DNA of 64,000 nt from a virus. The DNA is taken from the IMG/VR virus record IMGVR_UViG_3300025121_000011, positions 124,001 through 188,000 of that record. One strand, 5' to 3'. This document shows, in pieces, positions 57,964 through 64,000 of this stretch. The position numbers were made by a program, and so were the translations under genes. Under the pieces are notes generated by a model. It was not told where the DNA came from, ran no database searches, and saw only the letters and a list, made by a program, of their open reading frames with translations. Positions within the stretch are counted from its first letter, which is position 1, and every line of letters starts with the position of its first letter.

Positions 57964-58740
57964 ATGAATAACAAAGTAACCTTTATATTTATATTTACTA
58001 CCGGAAGAACAGGCACAGCAATGCTTGCCCAAATTTTCGGTTTAGAAAAATATAATAAGCAAAAATTGTATTTTACTGATAGCAATCGTAATGTTGTGGC
58101 ACACGAATGCTGGGATGATATTCCAGTTGATTTAATTAAGAATACAAAGTTTGGTTCCACAGAATATATTAAAATTTGTGATAATTATCTTGTTAAAAAG
58201 CATAAGGAAATTCTTTCAAAATCTAAATCTATACAGAATATTTTTATTACCGATCATAAGTTGGGCCGTTATTTTTCTGATTATTTAGTTAGCAATATCA
58301 AGTTTGATTATAAAATTATATTGTTACGCCGAAACAAAGAAGATGTCGTTGCCTCATTTTTAGAGAAAATGGCAAAAGTAAAAAATAGATCAACCAAGAG
58401 TCAATATGTTTATTTTCAGAAAAGACTCTGGAAAAATTCCTTTTATTCTCCATTTGATATGTCTGCGCTTTATCCGGTTGATCCAATAGATTGGGCTATT
58501 CGAGATGAAGAAGAGCGTATAAACTGGTACTTTGATGAGGTTAAAAGACAATGGAATAGGTTGTCTAATATTATACCAATAGATAAGAGACTGGAAGTTA
58601 AATTTGAAAACATTATAGGTGGCAGCGAAAGAGATTTAAATGGAGAAATAATTCAAAATAGTGAATTATATAAAATAAGCAAATTTATTAATTTGCCATA
58701 TAAAAAAGCTTTTTTAGATAGAAAGGTAAACGCCAGATAA
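57964..58740 (+). CDS. PAPS-dependent sulfotransferase-like protein
   Basis: A 258-residue P-loop protein. 'FIFTTGRTGTAMLAQIF' (T12-T18) matches the 5'-phosphosulfate-binding loop of sulfotransferases, and 'YKIILLRRNKEDVVASFLEK' (about 116-135) the 3'-phosphate-binding segment. The C-terminal 'LEVKFENIIG' resembles the 'v.YEdL' motif near the end of the family. It would sulfate a glycan or small hydroxyl acceptor, using host PAPS. It directly follows a sulfatase-superfamily gene. TAGGA upstream of the ATG. Confidence 0.78.
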   Translation: MNNKVTFIFIFTTGRTGTAMLAQIFGLEKYNKQKLYFTDSNRNVVAHECWDDIPVDLIKNTKFGSTEYIKICDNYLVKKHKEILSKSKSIQNIFITDHKLGRYFSDYLVSNIKFDYKIILLRRNKEDVVASFLEKMAKVKNRSTKSQYVYFQKRLWKNSFYSPFDMSALYPVDPIDWAIRDEEERINWYFDEVKRQWNRLSNIIPIDKRLEVKFENIIGGSERDLNGEIIQNSELYKISKFINLPYKKAFLDRKVNAR

Positions 58741-58750
58741 AGGGGCCGTT

Positions 58751-59848
58751 ATGAAAATTGTTATCTTAGCTGCGGGGAAGGGTGCTCGCTTTAAAAGAGA
58801 CGTTCCAAAGTGTCTTTCAATGTTAGGACAAGAAACTGTTGTTTCTCGGCAAATTAACCAAATCATTAAGTTTATTCCTAATAGTGAAATTATAGTTGTT
58901 ACCGGATTTAAAAATGATTTGGTAAAGAATTATATTATTGGATTAGATTCAAGCATTAAGATTGTTTGCAATAATAAATTTGAAAAAGACCAGAATATTT
59001 ATTCTGTTTTAATAGGTATTAAAGATCTTAACGAAGGTGTTTTAATTTTAGAAGGTGATTGTGTTTTTTCAGATTTTGCTTTTCAGGAAATATCGAAAGC
59101 AATTGATAATAATTCATCGAATGCGTTATTTTTTTTAGGACAACAGGGTGATCAAAGTATGGCGAATGGAGTTGTAAAATTTAATAATAGGAATCAATTT
59201 AGTGATTTCTTAATAGGCTTAAAAAACACTTCTATTGCTGGTTACCACAGTATGATAGGCGTGACTTGGATTCCGGTTGATATGATATCAGAATATCGAG
59301 AGAATTTAGAATCCGAAATAGTCATATCTATGAAGGAATATTACTTTAAACCACTATTAAATCCACCATTATCTTTTAATGTTTTGTGTGCAGTAATAAA
59401 GGGTGATACTTGTACGTTTAATACTCAAGATGAATTTAAGTTAGCTAAAAAAATTTCAAGTAATAATATTGATATAGTTTTATATCCGGTAAGTAAATTA
59501 ATACATATAGAGGAATATAATTCAGAAAGAGTACAGTGGCTCTTAGATAAAATTCTTCTTGAGAAGACATGGACACGGCCTCTTTGTATTAGTTCAGAAG
59601 GTTTAGTAATGGATGGACAACACAGAATGGAGGTTGCGAAGAGGATGGGGCTTAATTTTGTGCCGGTTTTAATATTTGATTATAGTCAAGTTCCGATTTT
59701 TTCATTACGAGATAAAATATCCTTTACCTATCATGATGTAATAGAAAGAGCATTGGCTGGAAATATTTATCCATACAAAACGGTAAAGCACATATTTAAT
59801 GAAGATCTTTTAAATTGTAATTATACATTAGAGAGTTTATATGATTAA
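58751..59848 (+). CDS. Nucleotidyltransferase fused to ParB/Srx (SerK/SbnI-like) domain
   Basis: A 365-residue fusion. Residues 1 to about 225 are a sugar-phosphate/choline-phosphate type nucleotidyltransferase: 'IVILAAGKGARFKRDVPKCL' (NTP-binding loop) and 'LILEGDCVFSD'. Residues about 245-365 resemble the ParB/Srx fold of free serine kinases SerK and SbnI: 'LIHIEEYNSERVQWLL', 'LVMDGQHRMEVAKRMGLNFV' (D-G-Q-H-R at about 288-292, where the family has DGHHR), and 'GNIYPYKTVKHIF' (family 'G.L.PpKtTRH'). One polypeptide could phosphorylate an alcohol and activate it as a nucleotide conjugate. Good Shine-Dalgarno (AAGGGG); 8-nt overlap with the DUF711 gene. Confidence 0.75.
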   Translation: MKIVILAAGKGARFKRDVPKCLSMLGQETVVSRQINQIIKFIPNSEIIVVTGFKNDLVKNYIIGLDSSIKIVCNNKFEKDQNIYSVLIGIKDLNEGVLILEGDCVFSDFAFQEISKAIDNNSSNALFFLGQQGDQSMANGVVKFNNRNQFSDFLIGLKNTSIAGYHSMIGVTWIPVDMISEYRENLESEIVISMKEYYFKPLLNPPLSFNVLCAVIKGDTCTFNTQDEFKLAKKISSNNIDIVLYPVSKLIHIEEYNSERVQWLLDKILLEKTWTRPLCISSEGLVMDGQHRMEVAKRMGLNFVPVLIFDYSQVPIFSLRDKISFTYHDVIERALAGNIYPYKTVKHIFNEDLLNCNYTLESLYD

Positions 59849-61061
59849 CGTTCGAACCATAACCCTTCAAAGTAAACCTTCTGAAGCAACATTAACTACT
59901 TGTATAAACCAGTTAGAATTATTTAAAAATTTGATTGAAAAATTTGATAAAATATATTTACAAGCAAGAACCAGCAGGGTTGTGATTGAAACGGTGGACT
60001 CCGCAGAGTCATATAAGCAATCCCTCTTACTGATAGAAGCATGTAAGTTTCATAATTTTTGGGGAATTTGCGTTCCAATTAATTTATACCAAGACCCTAA
60101 TAATATTAAATACGCTTATGATTTATTAGAAGAAGAATCTGTTTTTATTAATCTTATCTCTACGGAAGATGATTCTATGAGTTTATATGGAGTCAAATCT
60201 GCTGCCAAATTTATTTTTGATGCATCAAGACAAGATCCCATGCATAATTTTAGAATAGGGGCGTCTTCCGTAAAACAAAACAAAACACCATTCTTTCCGT
60301 TTTCTACAGCGGTAAATAATGGAGAATTTACCGTTGGGCTAGAGCTTATAGATTTTTTTCTTAATGTTATAGAGACTTATGATAGACAACCATTATCAGA
60401 GATTAGAAAGAAATTATGCGAATCTCTATCATCTGAATTAGATGACTTAGAAAAGATATGTGAACAATTAAGCAAAGAGTTTGGGCTATCTTTTGGAGGA
60501 GTTGACTTATCTATAGCTCCATATCCGTATCCATTAGAGGATCAAAGTGTAGTAACCTTGATAGAAAAAATTGGGAATATGGGGCGCTCTCGCGGTGAAC
60601 CTATATTTGAATTTGGATCAAATGGAACATATTTTATTAATGCCTTTCTTACTAATATTTTGAAACAGACTGCCTTAGCTCACGGAAGTGTTGGATTTAA
60701 TGGTGTAATGTATTCTCTACTGGAAGATACTTATCTTGGGCTGAGATATGAGGAAGAGGCTTTTGATGTTAATTTATTAAAATTTTTATCAACATCTTGT
60801 GGTTGCGGTGTAGACATGATGCCATTGGATGGAGATACAGATATTAATACTATAGCTTCCATAATTATGGATAATTTTACGGTATCATCTTTGTTACAGA
60901 AACCACTAGGAATTAGACTTCTACCGATTCCCGATTCTAGAATTGGAGATCGAACAAAATTTCATCATCTTTTTTTTACCAATACAAAAATTCGGAGTAT
61001 AGGGTCTGGGGTTACTTTTCAGAATCTGCCAACACAGGATTCTATTTATAAGATTAAATAA
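59841..61061 (+). CDS. DUF711/UPF0210 (PFL-like) family protein
   Basis: A 406-residue protein that shows the family's ordered motifs: 'INVRTITLQ' at the start, 'PFFPFSTAV' (about 150-158), 'GGVDLSIAPYPYP' (about 219-231), 'FEFGSNGTYF' (about 255), 'GSVGFNGVMYSLLED' (about 283), 'SCGCGVDMMPLDGDT' (about 320-333), and 'KPLGIRLLPIPDSRIGDRTK' (about 353-372). The family shares its fold with pyruvate formate-lyase-type barrels but its biochemical role is not established. It is fully retained here and coupled to the kinase/nucleotidyltransferase fusion, so it probably acts in the same step of the glycan pathway. Confidence 0.85.
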   Translation: MINVRTITLQSKPSEATLTTCINQLELFKNLIEKFDKIYLQARTSRVVIETVDSAESYKQSLLLIEACKFHNFWGICVPINLYQDPNNIKYAYDLLEEESVFINLISTEDDSMSLYGVKSAAKFIFDASRQDPMHNFRIGASSVKQNKTPFFPFSTAVNNGEFTVGLELIDFFLNVIETYDRQPLSEIRKKLCESLSSELDDLEKICEQLSKEFGLSFGGVDLSIAPYPYPLEDQSVVTLIEKIGNMGRSRGEPIFEFGSNGTYFINAFLTNILKQTALAHGSVGFNGVMYSLLEDTYLGLRYEEEAFDVNLLKFLSTSCGCGVDMMPLDGDTDINTIASIIMDNFTVSSLLQKPLGIRLLPIPDSRIGDRTKFHHLFFTNTKIRSIGSGVTFQNLPTQDSIYKIK

Positions 61062-61074
61062 AGAAGAGGAATGC

Positions 61075-61782
61075 ATGAATCAAGACGATATTAAAGAGAT
61101 TTTCAATAAGCGTTCTAATAAGTTAAAAGATCATGATCCGTGGAGATATGGAGAGAGTCTATCATTAAAGACGGATCTTATCGAGATAGAATGGATTAGA
61201 AATAACTGTAAGTATAAGAAAGCCTTATTAGATATTGGTTGTGGAACAGGGCGGCATGTTATTGAATTATCAGGAGATTTTGATGAGATTTTGGCCGCAG
61301 ATTTTGCTCAAGGAAATATAAATGTTTTAAATACAAAAATAGCTGAGATGAATATCTGCAATATACAAACCGTAGTTTCTTCAGCTCAGGACATCACTTT
61401 GCAAGCCGAAAGAAGAAAATTTGACATCATTATCGGAATAGGGCTTGTCCAATATTTAAATAATGATGAGTTTTTTAGTTTCTTCGAAGATTGTCACAGT
61501 CTTTTAAATAATCATGGCAGACTTTTGTTAAAAATTCCAATGTCAGAGACAGAAACATTTTCTTTTGATGGATATTCTGAATTACTAGAAAGTGAATATT
61601 TCTCTTTTTATAGAAATATAAATGATATTTTCAAAGGATTCTATAAATGGTTTAGCTTATATAAACTCGAAAGGGTTTTTACATTGGAAAATTTGGGTAA
61701 AGAATTATGGATAATAGAAAATCACGATAACTCTAAGCAGATATGGTTTTTGCTGGTCAAAAAAGAAACGGAGGAATTATGA
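61075..61782 (+). CDS. Class I SAM-dependent methyltransferase
   Basis: A 235-residue enzyme with motif I 'ALLDIGCGTGRHVIEL' (D53, G55-G59), strand-2 acid 'ILAADFAQGNINVL', and 'FDIIIGIGLVQYL'. Probably methylates a sugar or substituent of the glycan. GAAGAGGA precedes ATG 61075. Its stop overlaps by ATGA the start of a truncated dehydrogenase. Its last ~42 residues ('FSLYKLERVFTLENLG', 'SKQIWFLLVKK') have a degraded copy 250 nt downstream (see 61867-62010), evidence for an ancient duplication. Confidence 0.82.
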   Translation: MNQDDIKEIFNKRSNKLKDHDPWRYGESLSLKTDLIEIEWIRNNCKYKKALLDIGCGTGRHVIELSGDFDEILAADFAQGNINVLNTKIAEMNICNIQTVVSSAQDITLQAERRKFDIIIGIGLVQYLNNDEFFSFFEDCHSLLNNHGRLLLKIPMSETETFSFDGYSELLESEYFSFYRNINDIFKGFYKWFSLYKLERVFTLENLGKELWIIENHDNSKQIWFLLVKKETEEL

Positions 61783-61877
61783 ATGCGATAGGCTTGGTTG
61801 GAAAAGGTTTTGTAGGCGGCGCTTTATTCGATAGCTTTACTAAACGCAAACAAGAGGTAATAGTATATGATAAATGA
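61779..61877 (+). pseudogene. Truncated nucleotide-sugar dehydrogenase N-terminus
   Basis: A 32-codon remnant: 'MNAIGLVGKGFVGGALFDSF' and ending VIVYDK before TGA. It aligns from the first codon with the intact gene at 62022 ('MKIGLIGIGFVGGAIRDFF', ending LLLYDK at the same place), including the Rossmann G-x-G-x-x-G. It keeps its Shine-Dalgarno (CGGAGG) and an ATGA overlap with the methyltransferase stop, so it once was a translated gene. The catalytic part is gone, so it cannot be an active enzyme. Confidence 0.85.
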
Positions 61878-62010
61878 TTTATCAAAAGAATATTTTGACT
61901 TAATAAAAATAGGAAGAACTTTTACAAGACATAATTTAGGCACTTTAATCAATGAGATTGAAAGACGTGAAGATACAAAGCAAAATTGGTTTTTATTCGA
62001 AAAGAAATAA
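61867..62010 (+). pseudogene. C-terminal remnant of a second methyltransferase
   Basis: A 47-codon frame (ATG 61867 to TAA 62008-62010) whose last 40 residues match the C-terminus of the methyltransferase at 61075 at 18 of 40 positions without gaps: 'DLIKIGRTFTRHNLG' with 'SLYKLERVFTLENLG', and 'TKQNWFLFEKK' with 'SKQIWFLLVKK'. It lacks the SAM-binding region. Placed directly before the intact dehydrogenase, just as the intact methyltransferase precedes the truncated dehydrogenase. It overlaps the stub by 11 nt, so the deletion junction lies near 61867-61885. Confidence 0.8.
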
Positions 62011-62021
62011 CGGAGTATAAG

Positions 62022-62807
62022 ATGAAAATAGGATTAATTGGTATTGGATTTGTTGGTGGAGCTATTAGGGATTTTTTTATTAAAACAGATGAGACGCTTT
62101 TATTATATGACAAATATAATGATAATTATAATGATAAAGAATCCATATTGGAAGCGGATATGATTTTTATATGCGTTCCAACTCCACATATGGAAAATAA
62201 TGGATATGATATTTCTGCTATAGAAGATTCGTTGTCTTTTCTAGATTCTCATAAATATAACGGACTAGTAATAATTAAAAGCACTGTTCTTCCTGGAACA
62301 ATAGATTCGTTTTCGAAAAAATTTAAATTGAAAATTATACATAATCCGGAATTTCTAACCGCAAGAACGGCGTCTAAAGATTTTGAAAATCAAAAGGTAA
62401 TTATTATCGGGGCGAAAGATTCAGATATAATATGCGAATTAGTAGAGTTATATACAAAACATTTTCCGGATTCTATTATTAATATTGTTAAACCGTCTGA
62501 ATCAGAATCAATAAAGATTATGGCGAACAGCTTTTACTCTACGAAAATTCAAATTCTAAATGAATTCTATGGCTTATGTCAGGCTCTTGGTATAGACTAT
62601 GAAGTTGTTAAAAATAATATAGTAGGTCTTGGCTGGGTAAATAATATGCACACCTCTGTGCCTGGCCATGATGGAAAACTAAGTTATGGCGGAGCATGCT
62701 TTATAAAAGATACTCGTGCTCTTTTAGACCAAATGAAGAAAGCACATGTTAATCATCAGGTTTTAGAAGGAGTTGTTAATGAGAGAAATATCATGCGAGA
62801 TGATTAA
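62022..62807 (+). CDS. Short nucleotide-sugar dehydrogenase (UDP-glucose-dehydrogenase-like)
   Basis: A 261-residue NAD-dependent enzyme. N-terminal Rossmann motif 'IGLIGIGFVGG' (G6-G11), then 'MIFICVPTPH', 'IIKSTVLPGTIDSF', 'IIHNPEFLTARTASKDF', 'SESIKIMANSFYSTKIQILN', and the active-site 'GGACFIKD' with C226, K229, D230. The usual C-terminal ~130-residue UDP-binding domain is absent. Start chosen at 62022: CGGAG (62011-62015) at 6 nt and alignment with the truncated copy; an upstream in-frame TTG (61986) lies inside the remnant and is unlikely. It would oxidise a nucleotide sugar to a uronic acid. Confidence 0.82.
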   Translation: MKIGLIGIGFVGGAIRDFFIKTDETLLLYDKYNDNYNDKESILEADMIFICVPTPHMENNGYDISAIEDSLSFLDSHKYNGLVIIKSTVLPGTIDSFSKKFKLKIIHNPEFLTARTASKDFENQKVIIIGAKDSDIICELVELYTKHFPDSIINIVKPSESESIKIMANSFYSTKIQILNEFYGLCQALGIDYEVVKNNIVGLGWVNNMHTSVPGHDGKLSYGGACFIKDTRALLDQMKKAHVNHQVLEGVVNERNIMRDD

Positions 62808-62825
62808 TAATTTAGGATTTTTATC

Positions 62826-63770
62826 ATGAGTATTAATCGAGTTAAAGAAGGGTTTTATTATACAGATGGAAATATAACCGGAAAGGCACATAAAAGTTGG
62901 TATCGTGGAAAGACATGTAATTTTAATCCAAATATTAAAAATATTTTAGAAGTAGATAGTGTAGATAAATATATTTTAGCTGGATGGTTACCAGATGCCC
63001 CATTTATTGATAAAACAACTGTAATAACAACATTTGGCAGTTGTTTTGCTTTGTATATATCTGAATACCTTGATAAAAAAGGCTATAACGCTTCTCTTAA
63101 GGATGGAAATAATCTAATTGATTTTAAAGCAGGGGTAAATAATACATTTGCGATTAGACAACTGATAGAGTGGGTGTACAATGGGAAAAGCTTTGCAGAG
63201 GAAACATGGCATAGAGATGATAAAAGTATAATTGAAAAGAGTGAATCTCTTAGAAGTAAAACCTTAGAAAGATTTTTAAAAACTGATGTTTTTATAATTA
63301 CATTAGGTCTTAGCGAAATTTGGTATAATAAAGAGACTAATGATGTCTTTTGGAGGGCAATACCAGAAGATCAATTCGACCATAATAAGCACGGATTTAG
63401 AGTCTCTACCTTTCAGGAAAATAAAGATAATATTCGTTATATTTACAACACTATTATATCATTTAATAAGAATGCTAAAGTAATTTTTACAATATCTCCT
63501 GTTCCATTGGTTGCAACATTTCGCCCAGTGTCATGTCTATCTGCAAATTCAGTCTCAAAAGCTATTCTAAGAGCGGCAATAGATGAGTTTTATCGAGAGG
63601 AAAATGGAGATAATATTGACAATATATTTTATTGGCCTTCTTATGAGATTGTAGAAAAGATATTTAATTATAAATTTAATGGTGGGGCTTATGACTTCGA
63701 CTATCGACATATTAAAAAAGAATGTGTAACAGAGATTATGAGATTATTTGGTCAGTATTATACGATTTAA
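62826..63770 (+). CDS. GSCFA-domain protein, SGNH-hydrolase-like
   Basis: A 314-residue protein matching the GSCFA family: 'VITTFGSCFALYISEYL' (about 66-82, containing the catalytic-type Ser of GSCFA), 'FIITLGLSEIWYNKETNDV' (about 156-175), 'VIFTISPVPLVATFRP' (about 220-235), and 'YWPSYEIVEKIF' near the end. These proteins are related to SGNH esterases and occur in surface-glycan operons, where de-acylation or acyl transfer on sugars is suspected. No signal peptide, so it would act in the cytoplasm of the infected cell. Follows the dehydrogenase by 18 nt. Confidence 0.78.
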   Translation: MSINRVKEGFYYTDGNITGKAHKSWYRGKTCNFNPNIKNILEVDSVDKYILAGWLPDAPFIDKTTVITTFGSCFALYISEYLDKKGYNASLKDGNNLIDFKAGVNNTFAIRQLIEWVYNGKSFAEETWHRDDKSIIEKSESLRSKTLERFLKTDVFIITLGLSEIWYNKETNDVFWRAIPEDQFDHNKHGFRVSTFQENKDNIRYIYNTIISFNKNAKVIFTISPVPLVATFRPVSCLSANSVSKAILRAAIDEFYREENGDNIDNIFYWPSYEIVEKIFNYKFNGGAYDFDYRHIKKECVTEIMRLFGQYYTI

Positions 63771-63826
63771 CATAAATCTTTTGTAATGATTTGATATTAA
63801 TCATTTAAAATATTAAGAAAATTGCA

Positions 63827-63855
63827 TTGATGGAATAACATTTACACGGTAAATT
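63827..63855 (+). promoter_or_regulatory. Weak sigma70-like promoter candidate
   Basis: In the 132-nt gap before the last gene: TTGATG (63827-63832), 17-nt spacer, TAAATT (63850-63855), each 4 of 6 with consensus. AAAGGA (63891-63896) is the Shine-Dalgarno. No terminator-like hairpin was found after 63770. Confidence 0.2.
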
Positions 63856-63902
63856 ATATATTGCGCTGCCGATTCTGGCAATAGAATTACAAAGGATACT
63901 AT

Positions 63903-64000
63903 ATGAATGCATTGGTAACTGGTGGGGCAGGCTTTATTGGAAGTCATTTGGTTGATGCGTTAGTAGCGGATCAACATTTTGATAAAATACTTGTGATAGA
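63903..64000 (+). CDS. NAD-dependent epimerase/dehydratase, N-terminus (partial)
   Basis: The first 32 codons before the window ends: 'MNALVTGGAGFIGSHLVDAL' is the extended-SDR Rossmann motif (TGGAGFIGS) of nucleotide-sugar epimerases and dehydratases. Shine-Dalgarno AAAGGA upstream. It extends the sugar-nucleotide part of the operon; the specific reaction (epimerase, 4,6-dehydratase or decarboxylase) is not decidable from this fragment. Confidence 0.8.
   Translation, partial: MNALVTGGAGFIGSHLVDALVADQHFDKILVI

Noticed and set aside
61986-62021. Longer start (TTG at 61986) for the dehydrogenase
   Set aside because: It would read through the methyltransferase remnant. The ATG at 62022 has a proper Shine-Dalgarno and aligns with the truncated copy.
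1-64000. CRISPR arrays, tRNA genes, insertion sequences or integrase/attachment sites
   Set aside because: No regularly spaced repeats, cloverleaf-like segments, transposase or integrase motifs were seen. Gaps are too short and gene-packed to hold them, though a systematic tRNA scan was not possible.

Overview
The window reads as part of a large (probably jumbo) contractile-tailed phage genome. By eye it is AT-rich (about one-third GC) and essentially gapless. Every convincing gene is on the + strand, most with a Shine-Dalgarno sequence (AGGAG-like) and many with 1 to 8 nt start/stop overlaps. The tail genes identify a myovirus: sheath, tube, tail-assembly chaperone pair, tape measure, hub, OB-fold spike, gp25-like wedge and J-like wedge. 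The host cannot be named from the sequence; the strong Shine-Dalgarno signals argue for a host that uses them.

Region 1 (1-6147): a small beta-rich virion protein, a 1203-aa fibre/spike-like protein with a beta-helix C-terminus, a coiled coil plus CnaB-like protein, two unassigned small proteins and a probable tail-terminator/neck protein. Region 2 (6149-13117): tail shaft. Giant sheath (1072 aa), tube gene as its own unit with a near-perfect terminator (10163-10192), chaperone pair joined by a textbook -1 frameshift signal (A AAA AAA, 7-nt spacer, GC-rich hairpin), and a 610-aa tape measure. Region 3 (13128-47146): about 34 kb of baseplate and fibre proteins, including 1583-, 2058-, 1104-, 3211- and 1515-aa products. 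They carry an IPT/TIG-like domain, LamG-like folds, a dockerin-like EF-hand pair, a long hydrophobic helical stretch and recurring DGY/DAY peptide repeats. Region 4 (47192-47573): a small Cys-rich protein, an AT-rich hairpin and a nested dyad mark the module boundary.

Region 5 (47574-64000, continuing past the end): a tightly packed surface-glycan operon. Eight consecutive GT-B (GT4-like) glycosyltransferases, one fused to a methyltransferase, are followed by a sulfatase/phosphatase-superfamily enzyme, a PAPS-type sulfotransferase, a sugar-type nucleotidyltransferase fused to a ParB/Srx (SerK/SbnI-like) domain, a DUF711/UPF0210 protein, a methyltransferase, a nucleotide-sugar dehydrogenase, a GSCFA-domain protein and the start of an NAD-dependent epimerase. 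Between the methyltransferase and the dehydrogenase lie two remnants that the usual length cut-offs miss: an N-terminal dehydrogenase stub and a C-terminal methyltransferase stub. They show that an ancestral MT-DH-MT-DH block collapsed by internal deletion.

The structural genes would build a broad, heavily decorated baseplate. The glycan operon could decorate virion proteins or alter the host surface. The most unusual candidate is the kinase-like/nucleotidyltransferase fusion next to DUF711, which may make an activated, non-standard glycan substituent; this is inference.
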